Shown: positions 23,731 through 36,561, counted from the first letter of the stretch. The stretch is 64,000 nt of DNA from Allodiplogaster sudhausi (GCA_945643635.1 CALZFC010000059.1:1526501-1590500); one strand, 5' to 3'. Notes: generated from the sequence alone by a model not told the origin. Program-made: numbers and translations.

Positions 23731-24004
23731 GTTTCTAACTCTTTCCCTCTTTCCTTTTCTGTCCGTTCAACACCGCTTGTCTTACTGTGTACATAGTTGT
23801 GAAGTGTGTAGGGTAGAGAAGCAGAGGTGTTACTGAAGCACATTTCCAAACACTCGAAATCGAAATAGTTCAGAAAATAATTCTCTTAAACGTCGTCGTC
23901 ATTCCCAGGACAAAATCAAGGATTCGGAAGATAATATCTTTGAGCAATATATCCTAGAGAAGGCCTGTAATGGCAAGAATTTTGAGCTGACAACGAGAAG
24001 TCAA

Positions 24005-24136
24005 TCAATGAAATTGAGAGAGAGAGGGAGAGAGAGAGAGAGAAGAGAGAAATTGAGAGAGAGAGGGAGAGAGAGAGAGAGAAAGAGAGAAATTGAGAGA
24101 GAGAGAGGGAGAGAGAGAGAGAGAGAAAGAGAGAGT
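24005..24136. repeat. (GA)n microsatellite
   Basis: Interrupted GA tract with a repeated AATTGAGAGAGAGAGGGAG unit; roughly the reverse complement of the tract at 23.65 kb. Confidence 0.9.
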
Positions 24137-24147
24137 TAGGAGATAAC

Positions 24148-24430
24148 CTAAGATAAGGTAAACATGAGTGTGCGATGTGCGGGTGAGCGCCTAGCTCCAT
24201 GTGTAGTTAGCAGGGGGGTTCGAGTTCGCACGTGTCAGTTGCTTCTGCGTGAAAGTTCTCAGCCAGAAAAGGGTTTCCGTGTTCAGCTTGCCTGGGACGA
24301 CACGCAAATGTGAGTGATTAGTGTGCTGGTTAGCGTCTCATTGTGGTGCGCAGAGGGCCAGGGTTCGAGGTCGACTCGTTAAAGTCGCTTTTGCGTGAAA
24401 GATTTCACAGAATGTCCTTGGATTGCATAA
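24148..24430 (+). repeat. Two tRNA-derived SINE heads
   Basis: Copies at about 24,160-24,260 and 24,315-24,430. The second is clearest: TAGTGTGCTGG (A box), GGGTTCGAGGTC (B box), then TTTTGCGTGAAAGATTTCAC as a shared tail. They are inverted relative to the 23.4-23.6 kb copies. Confidence 0.65.
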
Positions 24431-27123
24431 TCATGACGCGCTCTTAAATTCTACGATAGCTTCCTCTGCACCGTTTCTCTTTCAAGTCGAACCTCTGCTT
24501 CGCTCCTCTTCCCAGTCTTCTAGCTAAGCTAGATGTTCAGTAGCCGTCGGCTCTCCCTCTCCCTCCATTTTGCTTTCTCTTCCTATCATGCTAGCCTGAC
24601 ATTCAAGGAATAAGTAAAGTGCACACAATAAGGTATTTCAGAATTAGCCTAATAATGCTAGTGTAGAAACTCGAGCCAAACTAGGAGCATTTTGTAATTT
24701 GGATTAAAATCCTCATAATAAGGAAATATTTTTGACTTATTGGGCAAACAAATCTTACTAGGCAACATAGTAGACAAAAAAAATCGGCTCGAATTTCGAC
24801 CAAACAAACAGTTAGGCTAATTCTGAAAACCAGAGCAACCATAAGAATGTTTTGGTCGCATTTCCGTAAAAATAACAAAAACTGGTATGTATTCTAATAT
24901 AATCTTGAAGAGGAAAAAGTAAAATCAGGCAAAGGGAACGATTACGAAGAGTTATGATAAAGGACGATTTTTTTTAAATACAAAATGTGAAGACTAACGG
25001 TAGTTTGCGAGGCGATCAGATGTCCAGATTCCTTGGCTGGGGCCGACTACGACCTCCTTGGCAAGACCGGAAGCGACCCTTCAAAAAATCAATCAGAGAA
25101 CTCACTTAAGAAAAAAATATTGCAATTGAAATTAAAGAGTCATAACGAATAAGTGATAATCGCTCTAGTATTCTGCCTTTCTTATTTAGCTTCAAATAAA
25201 AGTAAATAAACTTATGTCCCGTTGGAAATACTGTAATCAAGAACACAGTACAGTAAACCTTCGCAAGTGAATGTTTAATATCTTCAATAAGTATACTTTA
25301 AGGATCAGTTTAAGTTAAAACCAAAGGACATACCAGTAATTTGTCAGCCATTTGCAGAGTGTTGGGCGAGAAGGAGAGAGAGGCAGGCAGATTGGGAGAG
25401 AGAGATGGGCAGAGGTAGGGAATTAGGACTCTTGTGAAGCTGCAGTTGCCGAGTCATCAGCGTCCTCCGAAGCGGAACCAGCCTGACAGAGAAGAAATAA
25501 GCTATGGGCAACTATAAAAATAATCTAGTATTCAGTCTAGAAGGCATTCTATTAACAAAATATCAAAATATGAACGTTTTCATGTTTCATTTTTCCCGTG
25601 CATAGCACATATTAGATATTGAAGAAAAATTATACTAAAAACAGGCAAAGGCGTTTTCAAGAGTTTTGCTAGATGAAAAGGTTTAATAAGAAACTTTAGA
25701 TGTAAGTTATGCTGATATGATTTGTGAAGATAACCCATAATTTAAATACCTTGTGATGTGATCAACAAAGAAAAAAGAAACGTCGGGACTAACGGTAGTT
25801 TGTGTGCCCAATCGAGGCGAGTCTGGCCGCGATGTGCACATGTCTGGCTGGGCCGGCTACGACCTCCTTGTAATCGGCAAACTGGAGACGATCCTTCAAA
25901 AAGAGCAATCTGAGAAATAATTAAAGGATTAGTAAATGGTATTCAATTGATACATTCATAACGAATATGTAGCAATCGCGCTAGCATTCTACCTTTCTTA
26001 TTTAGCTTCAAATATACGCAAACAAAGTTATATTCCGCATGAATACCTACCGTAATACAATCTACGGTATATCCTGTATACAGTAACCCGGCAAAAATGG
26101 TCAGAATTGTGGATGAGTTTGATATAGGAACATTTTAATTTAAAGTGTGACGACTGACAAGCAGTTTGCAAAGGCAAACAGTTTGGCCGAGCAGCTCGGG
26201 TGCACTTGCTTCGACGCAACTTCGAAGAAGGACATATCCAAGCGTCATTTCTGCAGCAGCACGGATACCTGAACACGATGACAAGAAATTAAAGTCGCTC
26301 ATCACCGGGCTAACATCTTTTAATCATGGCAATATATCCACTATTGTAGTGGAAAACAAATATATTCTTATAGCAATCCCACCCCAAATTTTTCAGAAAT
26401 TTTTTTTAGCTGAAATCCAGTCCAGCTGCGTTTCTTATTACATGGAAAATAATACAAGATTCGTTGGTCATTCTTTTTCGGAAGCAATATGTAAAAGTGA
26501 TGTTTACTTTCGAGTAATACGAGGATGAAGTTTTGTTTAACATGGCACATGGTTAGAATAGGATAAAACATCTTAACTCGAAAGAAAGGATACATTTGTG
26601 CCCCCCGCATAAAACAACCTGAACAAAATGAGTGTATTCCCATTTTTCGCGAAAATTACTTCCAGCATGATGATTGTAACAATGGAAAATTCAGTCCACG
26701 CATCATATAACGCCTCTTGAGTGAAATTCATGAAAAAAGATTCCTGTAAATCTTGGGGGTACCAACAAATCTGTACTCCAGTAATATATTTTTGAAATAA
26801 AGTTCGAGCACAACTGCAGAGTGGAAATGGCGGCGAAGCACATAAAATACACTTCGCTTACTTGAAGAACATTTGTATAAACGGATCTATTCATCCCGCA
26901 ATACATTTTAGAAATAAATTTTGAACAAGAGCTAATTGAAAGCTTTCATAGGCCAGCTCATTCAACATAGTCCCATTGTTTGTTATGGGGGGTATCAATT
27001 GGAGCAAAGCATTAGAAACAAAGCAACAAGAACTGAAATAGAAAGCAACAAACCTTGAGCAGAATCGTCCTTGAAGACTGCCGCCGCCCTTCCCAAGCCA
27101 AACGGAGCAGAGTGGAAGCCGCG

Positions 27124-27990
27124 CAGGGATGATCAAAGCGGGCCGAGCCCGGGCCGGCCCGTTGCTAATTTGGCGGGCCCGGGCCCGGCCCGGGCCCATA
27201 TCTGGAAATACGGGCCCGGCCCGGCCCGTTTACCCTACAGGCCCGGCCCGGCCCGGCCCGCTTACCCCATAGGCCCGGCCCGGCCCGGCCCGCGTTTAAA
27301 ACTTAGGCCCGAGCTCAGCCCGGGCCCTGAACATGATGATGCAAGAAGCAATTAGAGCCCCAAAAATTCGCCACACACCCTTTTCGTTGTTGTTTTTCCT
27401 ATTGTTTTGTTTTAAAACATTATATTTAGTCATGGATGAGCCCGACGTAGAATTAGTCGAGCTCAGCGACAGGCCATCGACTTGGCAACCCACTGTAGTT
27501 GTTGGAGTAGATGAGGAAGACGATGATACTGACAACTCGTAATAAAATCGCTAGTTGTATTTCAGCATTAGAATCCTGTCTGTCTCTCTTCCCTTTTCTG
27601 CAGCTCATTTTTATTTACAAAATCTATAACCACAGTTTTTATATTGACGAGTTGCTTGTTGGCTAACATATTTTTCCAGTTGTTGATTTCATTGACTACT
27701 CGTATCTCAATTGCTACTTGCATTTCAGAATTACAGTCTTTATCTGTCTTTAAGCCGATAAAAATAACGTGTTAAAATAAGATTCCAAGCGAACGAGAAT
27801 TTTCTGCTTTTTCTCCAGCTCAAGAAAGCAGGCCCGCAAGTATGCAGGGCCCGGCCCGCAAAGAAGTTCATGGGCCCGGGCCCGGCCCGCCTGCATATTT
27901 TTACCCTCGGCCCGGCCCGGGCCGGGCCCGCAATTTGAAGGGCCCGGCCCGCTTGCCCCACGGGCCCGGGCCTGGTTTTGACCATCCCTG
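27124..27990. mobile_element. Non-autonomous hAT-type element (867 bp)
   Basis: Termini are CAGGGATGATCAAAGC on the left and the inverted CAGGGATGGTCAAAAC on the right. The flanking 8-bp duplications AAGCCGCG and AATCCGCG differ at one base. Subterminal regions (27,140-27,310 and 27,835-27,970) are GGCCCGGCCCG arrays, common in hAT MITEs. It lies in the right foldback arm and is absent from the left arm. A 36-codon acidic frame begins MDEPDVELVELSD at 27,432; it could be a transposase remnant. Confidence 0.8.
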
Positions 27991-28812
27991 AATCCGCGTC
28001 AAAGCAGCCGCTCAGAGCCTCAATTTAATGGCAATAAAACATACTTCACACACTCGAAGGACATTGTATCAACTAAACAAATTAATTGTTCCCGCTATGA
28101 ATTTTTGAAAGAAATTTCGAACAAAACTACGTTTAAATAAGCCCCAGCATTTAGCATAGCTTCAGTGATTAATCATAGATGTAATAAATATCAACAATAA
28201 CTGAAATAGAACGCAGCCATGCGAATCGTCTCTGCAGTCAGCCTCCGCCATTCCCAATCGACAAAGAGCAGAGTAACAGCGTAGTTGACCAAGTCGCTCT
28301 AAGCCTCAATAGAATGGCAATAAACTACTCTTCGAGTATTCGAAGAATCAAGCATGGTCGTGGCAACAAGATATTAAAATATCACATCAACAGGTCCCCG
28401 AAGGTGGTTCCAAACATTCCGGGCGTTACTAGCGTTGTATCAAATAATAATCTTAAGAAATCAGACAAAACCCCAACAGGAACAACGAAACTATCAAAAA
28501 CACAGCTAACTTTTCGAAAATGCTGCTTGGTTTTATGATGCCGAAGTGTCGTTTATTCGGTGTATTTCGGTGTAAAGTGTGGTGGTGAAAACTCAAATTG
28601 AGCTTTTACTGCATTTACCACTTGATTTATTTTATGAAATAAAGTTGAAATTTACTTTTTAAGACATTTTGTGCTGTGTGTGGAAGAGAATGGGGATTCA
28701 AATAAGGTATAGATCTCTTTATTTCGTGACCTGTACGCCGAGATATTTCTTGCGTACCATTTGGAACATTGCGCTCGCTGCGGTACAAATCGGCCACTTT
28801 GGCGGTACATCA

Positions 28813-29000
<188 letters not shown>

Positions 29001-29396
29001 ATATATATATTCTCACTGAAACATTCTATCTCTGCCGCCGTAGTAAAGTGTCGTGTTTTCGGGTGAGAACACTGGGGAATGTAACTGAGCTGACAGTGCC
29101 TAATCCTCCTCAAACACACTCTCTCTATGCGCGATCTGCGCCAGTCCCTCCAGAATCCGAGGTTTTGGCTGAGCGTAGAATTTCAGATGAATGTAAGAAC
29201 TCGGCTGAATGGAGAGAGAGAGTATGCAATGATGAGATACCTACTCTGAGCTTCTTTCACACTATGGCCATCGTGTGACAGTTGTCCGGAAATTTCGCTC
29301 CCGACCTGCTCTAAATAATGAAACATTTGTAATCTCCACATGGACGCATAAATGTAGCTTTCATGAAATTTTCAAATATGCGTTTCACCTCAAACT

Positions 29397-29520
29397 ATTT
29401 TTTTCTGTCGACTTTTTTTGGGTATGCTGTCATCAACATCAGCAATCATTGCAATTATAGGTTCAAACTGATTAGAATAGCATGTGAGAACAATGCCTGC
29501 ATTGCTTCACTTTGCAGCGA
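29397..29520 (+). pseudogene. Copy of the 3' end of the 18.7-kb secreted gene
   Basis: TTTTTTCTGTCGACTTTTTTT, TCATCAACAT and AATCATTGCAATTATAGG align with 19,290-19,360, and the match continues weakly to GCATGTGAG. The frame is not conserved. It lies in direct orientation on the far side of the foldback. Confidence 0.5.
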
Positions 29521-29549
29521 CACCTCTGAGTTGCAAGTCACCTGCCGCG

Positions 29550-31524
29550 CGATTAATCTTACGTTCTGTCAATGACATGTCGTCGACAGACAGTCACGAC
29601 CGTTTTTGGTCATGACCACGTCGAGGACAGGTCGTGACCAGCTCATGACCATGGTCATGAACACGGTCATGACCATTCTTTGCATTTCCCAATGTTAGAA
29701 TGGCGCGAATGCCATCTGGATTAATGCCTAATGGATTAATTATTCTTTCTTGCACGCACATTCCCATTAAGGATTCAGCCGTGCTTTTAATCTTGATTAA
29801 AATGGTGCCAGTTTCATAAAAAAAATTGATGAACGTTTCAGCAAAAGTTGCTTTAGGTTTTGGAGTGAAAGATGATACAACTTTTCATTCTTTTTCTTTT
29901 AACAAGGGAGTCTTCGGAGCAGCTTTTTTCATGTGCTATTTGTTGGACTACAATTTTTCGGTTTTGTAATCCATGAACAACAACTTATTGATACCGCTAG
30001 GAGAGGCAGAGAGAGAGGGAGATTGAGAGAGAGAGACGGAGACAGAGAGATAGAGAGGAAGAGACAGCGATAGAGAGAGAGAGAGACAGATAGAGAGAGA
30101 GGGCGAGAGAGAAAGAGAGAGAGTGATGAAGACTTAACATCCTGCACGTTTCTAATCATGATCCATCCAAACAGTCTTCACGAATGCACCGCAGTCTTAA
30201 TAGCTGGCTTGCTTGGCTGCTGCCAATCTACTGTGTTGCAAACATTCCGGACACCTAGAAGGAATGCAGTCTCTCCGGGATGATCACGTCTGCTTCAAAC
30301 TTTCTAGTCACCGGAATTACGTCGGTGCTGCATCGGCTTTGGCCAAGCGTTCTCGTTTTGGAAGCAAGTCATTAAGGAACAAGGAATTTATTCAATTAAC
30401 AAACATGAGATCAACCAACTAGTAATAACAACCATTAGGTAACAAGAGAAGCTTTACGATCAAAACTACAGTACCCATCTCTAGTCAGTTAACACAAACA
30501 TTATCGATGTGATCGGTTCTATCGATGTGATCGGTTCTTCATCTTCTTCCTCCTTTCCAGCAACACCTCATGCAGATAGCCCTGTTCTTGAGCACGATTC
30601 ACGGTCGAATAGTCCTGAGCAGAGAATCTCGGTTACTGTATCGAATGGGAGAGGACACTGTGCACCGTAACGTTGATGGATGTCGAAGCATTACTAAGGT
30701 AATGAGGTAGAGGAACTGGCGGAAGATCTGCGTCGAGCGGTACACGGACAGCGAGCGGCTTGCCCTGCTTAAGACGAAAGCTAATTTCATCATGCATTGG
30801 AAATACTTCATCATTCATATTGGAAGGAAGGCGGTAGGAATAAAAAAAAAATGCTTATGCCGTGGATCAGAAATGAATCGAGTAGAATACGAACAAGTCA
30901 AGCTTTGCATTTGAGAAAATCATGGTGCTACAACAACCTATAAGCGTAAGCGCAGATAACCTGAATTTTTTGGCGGCGGCAGCGGGCGCCATTCAGACTT
31001 TCGCGGAGCAATGGTGATTGTTGGTCGCCTGAGAGTGCGGGCGACGACATCCTGTTAAAATGAAGTACAAATAACTTGGTGATAACAAAAATTAAGCTGC
31101 AAAACAACAACACTCAAGAAGATTTAAGACTGCTAGCTGGCTGACAAATGAAATTCATCCCGCGCAAAGCGCTTTTAAAAATTACGGTATAAAGTGAACA
31201 TTGGGTCACACATTCAGTTGAAATGATGAATTAGGTCATGACCCACGGTCATATCCATGAGCGTGTCGCTCTGCATCTCTCACAAATGTGTACTATCTCG
31301 CTTTGGTCATGACCATGGGTGGCACCCGAGTGGACATGACCACCAAATTATTACTCTGCGGTCATGACCGTGTCAATGACACATGCTGGACAGGTCGCGA
31401 CCCATGTGTATTAAGATAGGCGGTTTTGTTTTCTGTCATTGACAGGAGTCAATGACATACAAATTGGTCATGACTGTGAGTCGACGACATGTCATTGACA
31501 CAAAGTAAGATTAATCGCGCGGCT
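29550..31524. mobile_element. DNA element with long inverted ends rich in GGTCATGACC palindromes
   Basis: The left end reads GCCGCGCGATTAATCTTAC, followed by GTCAATGACATGTCGTCGAC. The right end at 31,459-31,524 is the inverted match with few changes. Both subterminal zones (29,590-29,680 and 31,225-31,470) contain repeated GGTCATGACC and TGTCATTGACA palindromes. The interior includes a (GA)n run at 30,000-30,123 and a GATGTGATCGGTTCTATC duplication near 30,510. No transposase or convincing target duplication was found. Confidence 0.6.
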
Positions 31525-32008
31525 GAAGTACGACCTCGATATACTTCAGCAACCCCACCACAAGCGTAAGCAAATGCTTCATTGTTCATAATCGCATTCT
31601 GAATGCAATGAGTGTACACATATGTATGCTTCATCTGTTACAGACTAGTGGACACGGTCTATCCGGGCGGTTATTGCACGATAGCTGCACCCGGTTCCTA
31701 TATATCGATGACGTGCCACGACCATGCTCCTGGTGTCAGAAAGCAACATAACTCATGGGACTGATTAGTTTACAAATAGTGATCATCGATTGGACTGATC
31801 TCGATTAATTGAATTCTTTAAAAGAAGAATTATGAATGATAATTGTAGAAAAGATAATTGATTTAAATAACTTAAGAAAAATTTTGAGACAAATTTTGTT
31901 GATTTGAATAGATCAATGAAAGATTTGTTGTATTATTTTAAGATGATTTATGGTATGTACTTACATGTATGTATAAGAAGCTAAGAAAACTCTTTTTTTC
32001 TTGTTTAG

Positions 32009-32179
32009 ATCTTCTTTTTGTACGACGGCTCGACTTGGACTAATACGAAATGGGGTCGCTTAGTTTGCGACGACACGGGAGACGGATTCTGGCACCTCAA
32101 CATCGTGTATGGCCCAGATGGCGCGAGTATTCCACATAACCTGTCTTACACGTGCTGCTACCCGGCAAAGAGGGGTTAA
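32009..32179 (+). other. Possible terminal exon of a secreted protein
   Basis: After a TTTTTTTCTTGTTTAG acceptor the frame stays open for 56 codons to TAA. It reads YDGSTWTNTKWGRLVCDDTG and then FWHLNIVYGPDG, with a Cys-Cys pair near the end. Spacing of Trp and Cys resembles nematode secreted modules, but no family is assigned. A GACGATCACCGAAAG MITE-like block follows at 32,187. Confidence 0.3.
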
Positions 32180-32540
32180 TTCAAGAATGACGATCACCGA
32201 AAGTTGCCGCGTTCACCCTCGGAGTAGGGACTATTTCGCATTTAAGATGTGGCATCATAATCAAATAAATGCAATTCCACGTCATGACATCAGTGCAGAC
32301 TAAATGAAAGCGGAGAAAGGGAAGGAGAGAAATGAATTTCTCATTGATAATCTGACATTCGCTGATCACTGTATCTAATCAGTATCTCTCAGAACTCAAA
32401 ATAATTCTCGTTCTAAAAGTAAAAGAAATGAAAGAATCAATGGCAAGCAGGGATGCAAGTTGGCCCAACTTTTTTGGGCCCGGCCGGCCCTTAGGGCCTA
32501 AAAGCTCGGCCCGGCCCGGCCCTCAGTTTTAGGGCCTATC

Positions 32541-32655
32541 AGATTTCTCGATTGAAAAAAACATAACGACGATATTGGGGCTGGAGCGAGTGAAAATGAA
32601 AAATTCACTCGCTCCTGCCCCAATATCGTCGTTATGTTTTTCAATCGAGAAATCT
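32541..32655. repeat. Long near-perfect hairpin
   Basis: Arms of about 50 bases, AGATTTCTCGATTG... against ...CAATCGAGAAATCT, enclose a 9-10 base AT-rich loop at about 32,596-32,604. One arm corresponds to 17,500-17,545. It resembles a recent inverted duplication or a miRNA-type foldback. Confidence 0.8.
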
Positions 32656-32832
32656 GATGCCAGCTTCCTCTCCCTCAAAATTCCCGCTGTTTCTACATAA
32701 TAGACGTCGATTGGCATCTACGTTGTTTTTAACTGACATCACTTCCTTCCTCATACAAACATATCTTTCTAATCCTCTAATAGTTTGTTCAGATACCCTC
32801 AAGTACATACAAGTGTATATCGAAGCTTGTTC

Positions 32833-32928
32833 ATGAACCTTTTATGTGTCACTGTCTTCGCCTTCCTTCTCACGGTTCTGAACGGAACAAAGTTCAGTAA
32901 AGAGAAGGGTTCAAACAGACAAACGTAA
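32833..32928 (+). pseudogene. Copy of the signal-peptide exon of the 18.7-kb secreted gene
   Basis: MNLLCVTVFAFLLTVLNGT matches the 18,706 exon with two or three changes, but the frame reads through the former donor to a stop at 32,926 after about 31 codons. No downstream exons are present. Confidence 0.6.
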
Positions 32929-33712
32929 AGAGAAGGGTGAAGAGAAGAGAAGAAAACAAAGTTCAGTGGAGAGAAGCATCGCATGAGAACAGGACGTTCG
33001 CTGGCACGAAACTGCCAGGGACTGCCGAAGGAATCGAATAATGGAGACTGCGTTCCGGGACATCAATTCAATTACTGAGAAATTTGAATAAAGTTAAACA
33101 TTTCGACATAAATTTTATTATTATATTTTCCCTTGAGTAATGTTGACACTTCTTCATTATGCACTGTACTCCGTGTGAAGTGGTATCACTTATCTATTTA
33201 TGCATTCACAAGTTGACCCAGTGTTTACTTTCATTTCTCACTGCTAAAATTGGCATTTTTATTGCGAATCTATCTGAGGAAGCCGGAGTCCACTCATCAC
33301 AGCATTTCATCTGTGGTGTATTTAATATGATAATGGAGAAAAAATATGCTGGCTCTAAAAGAAAAAGACAGTTGCAGATGATTCTTCGAAAAAAGTCAAA
33401 TATGTACGTTCTCTTTCCCTTTTGGCTTCATCTAGCAGCCTCAGGCATGTGATTGTTTAAAATTTATGACTTTCCTTCCGTAGATCTACTTTAATGATCC
33501 ATAACGTTTCGTTTATATATTAACTCTCACCCCGCCCACTGTCGTCTTTCTGCTGTTCATCCAAGAAATTTGGCGTGGTATCAGATTCCTCTTCGCCACT
33601 ATTAAAGTTTAGCATCTCACATGCCAACAGTCGTCCTGATTGTTCGATATTGTGTGCAAATTATGCCCTAGCGGGCCTGTGGCCCGGCCCGTGGTCCTGG
33701 GAAGTTGGGCCT

Positions 33713-36119
33713 TGAATTTCTGATTTTATTAATGTTAGCCTTGTTTGCGGCCGTTATTTGTTCTACGGGACTCGACACCGCAGTAATGACGATGCCCACT
33801 CGAAGAATCAGAAATACCCGTGACAAAATAATTCACCGCCCGGAACAGTTTTTGTTTCTTATGCGATAGGGTTGTAAATTTTGAATTTCGTTTTTGGCGG
33901 CTTCACCGGGAGTAATTTGTTCATACATCATAACGCGCAACGCCATGACGATATAGATTCTGAAACAAAAGATAAAAAAAACGGACGAACTAAATGGTTC
34001 ACTGGAACTCAGGCAAAATTTATGATTTAAAGAAAACCAAAATTGGCCTTGATAATTCATAAATAAATTTAAAGAGTAATAGACTTCTTTTTTAAAAGGA
34101 AATTAACTGGTTAGAATGCCGGCGACGGCGAACATGGCATAGAAAGCAGGGAGCATTGTGTAGGTGCTGAGAGTGTTCGTAAAGGCGAGAGACGTCGGGT
34201 AGATCGACAGCCAGAAAGAGTGGAAGGCGCCCATATAGAGGTAGTAAGGCGTAACCAAGAGGATTCGACGATGAGTCAACGCGCGCAGCATCATCCCTGA
34301 GAAAGCAGAACAAGCGATCGACGATACAAAATATCGAGAAAAAAATATGTAACTGCGAATGCAGCCATAAATTTGTAATAAAATTACCAAATTAGTTCAA
34401 CGTTGCCAGGTCGATGCTGTCGGCTATCACTAACTCACTAACAAAGCGCAAGCCATACATATGTAAGTTATTCTCCGTAGAGCTCTTTTAATATAGATTA
34501 AAAGAAAAAAAAACAACAAAAAACTAGATGAATTAGAAAATAAAAAAGGAGACGAAGAAGAAAAAAAGAGCCAGCACGTACGAGTCTGCTCGAAAATCAC
34601 AAGCGGCGGTTCCTTTCTCTTGTCGCATTCATCGGCGATGCTTTCGTTGACGCGCCGCGTCGGCAGCAACGCGAGCAACGCGGCAGACAGAAGAGACAGA
34701 CTCGCGAAGGCGCCGAAGAGAATTCTTCAAAATAAACGTTGATAAATAATTTTTGAAAAATATTGATATCACAAGAATTTTGAAAAATACAAAAATTTAT
34801 GAGTAAGTAGTAGATCAAGAGATTTAAAAAATATATATGTACATTAAATTATTAAACAAATTTATTGTGAATAAAACGAACAAAACCGAATCCCCGCGTC
34901 TGAGTAGTATCAATATCCACCGTCGGCCAACTCTGCCGTGCTATCGGCTATGCTGAAGCTGCTGCAGACGATGTAAACAATACCGCCGAAGAAAATGCTA
35001 AAACTAGATAGTTAAAGAATATAACTTTTTTGCGTACACAAAAAAGCGAACTTTTTTATCTCCTAAAATATTCCTTTATACATAATATATTTCATAATAA
35101 ATGTCCCTTTTTCACTTGCCTAGAGTTCATCGTGGACCACGCAATGGATTGGTTGCGTGAGATCGTTCTCCTCGTAGAGAGTTCGGCCATGTATTCCGCG
35201 TATCCGGTGTAATACGCTGTGACATTTTTAGAATTACTTATTAGCATATGAATAGAAAAAGAAGAAAATTTTAATCAATTACAAATATAAAAAATATAAA
35301 AAAAAGACAAAATAAAGATGAAATACAAGAGTTGGAAGCGCCGATGGCAATGCAGCCGACAAAGTAAAGAATGCGATGAAGAAATAGAAAGGTCGCAAGG
35401 TAGAAAGCGATCAGAAGAGCGCCGATCTCCATCAGCCACTAAAACGGGAAAAGATACGAAAATTTTTTAAATTTTTTACCTTAAAATTTAGCCGGACATT
35501 CATATTTTATTATTTTGTGCTGATTAAAATAAAATATAAACAGTGACTCACTTTTGGTCGAACGTAATTAAGGTATGACGGAGCGGAAAAGGTCGTAATG
35601 CATAGCGCTCCGTTGAAGACGGCGAGACTGAAAACAGGTAGATCATTATGGGTAGCCCTTTTTTGCTATATAATTTAAAGAATAATTTTTAGAAATAAAA
35701 AAAAGATGTTGTTACCAGTAAATAAGAACCAGTGCTTTACGTGTTTATAAAAAAGCTAATTAACTATTTCATTGCAGAGAATGCTCACCCATAGTAGCCA
35801 TCGTGGCTAAAAAACTCTTCCGGTCGCCGTTGATGCAGCGAGTGAAGGATTGGCTCGACTACGAAGCTCTCAATGAACAGCGCGGTAAAGACAGGGCACC
35901 GCCATCTAGACGTTATATGCCGTCTCCGGGGACTATCAAAGTGGCAGGGGCCACTTTGCCCCTCCCCCGGTCGCCCGTGGGCGCAGAACATGAACATGAT
36001 AACATAAGGAGGGAGAATGGAACCTGAATGTCATATCCAATAAACATAATCAGAGAAGCGATTCCAAGGAAGAGGGTGCAGATTGTCTGGTAGCTCGAAT
36101 CGCTCAATCCATCGAACAT
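33713..36119 (-). pseudogene. Truncated, frameshifted copy of the UNC-93-like gene
   Basis: Exons 1-8 equivalents are recognisable from the ATG at 36,119 (MFDGLSDSSYQTIC) down to about 34,112. Exons 9-11 are absent because homology stops in intron 8 at 33,713. Two further lesions: the exon-2 acceptor CAG is CGG near 35,899, and exon 3 carries a 2-base insertion at 35,631-35,634 (GACTGAAAACAGG against GACTGAACAGG). The exon-5 GC donor is retained. The lesions argue against a full-length product. Confidence 0.8.
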
Positions 36120-36538
36120 GATCGTCTATTGCAGAGTGACTGAATAAAAATCGCATGGATAGTCATTTAGGATGAGGATAAAACAATGGATGGAAGAAAG
36201 AGTTGAACGCATTCTATTTCTATCCTACTCGTTGTTGCCAAGCACAGCATTTATAGCCCCATCATAGGGCACACTATTGGCTAGAAGAATACTTGAACAT
36301 GAATATGAATTAGCTTGAGAGGCTTATCGAATGACATAGGCCGGTTGTGCAATATTGAGAAACGAGCCACCCGACAGACCGCGAATCTCGGGTGAGGAAG
36401 TGGGGAGGGAGAGAAAACCCGAGGGAACTCATTATTAGAAGAGCCAAAACCAAAATTTTTATTCTGTATCAAGAAGAATTGCCTCCTTCTTAGTCTGAAG
36501 TTGTTCAATCTAAGTTATGAACTTGCCTATACATACAT

Positions 36539-36561
36539 ATGTACATACATACATACATACA

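Larger units (their letters stand above)
32448..33712. mobile_element. hAT-like element, right end truncated, carrying host-derived segments
   Basis: The left terminus is CAGGGATGCAAGTTGGCCC at 32,448, followed by GGCCCGGCC arrays. At 33,665-33,712 more GGCCCGGCCC and a GTTGGGCC block appear, then sequence changes abruptly at 33,713 to the duplicated UNC-93-like intron. Between the ends lie copies of 17.34-17.54 kb (hairpin plus inverted), the signal-peptide exon of the 18.7-kb gene (32,833) and 18.12-18.56 kb (33,170-33,600). Confidence 0.5.

Noticed and set aside
27140..27310. Telomere-like or CpG-island interpretation of the GGCCCG arrays
   Set aside because: The arrays lie symmetrically inside hAT-type ends with an 8-bp target duplication, so they are subterminal transposon repeats.
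30599..31064. Minus-strand two-exon gene (MSSPALSGDQQSPLL plus a MNDEVFPMHDEISF frame)
   Set aside because: A donor exists at 30,960 but no good acceptor precedes the second frame, and it lies in a repeat element. Left uncalled.
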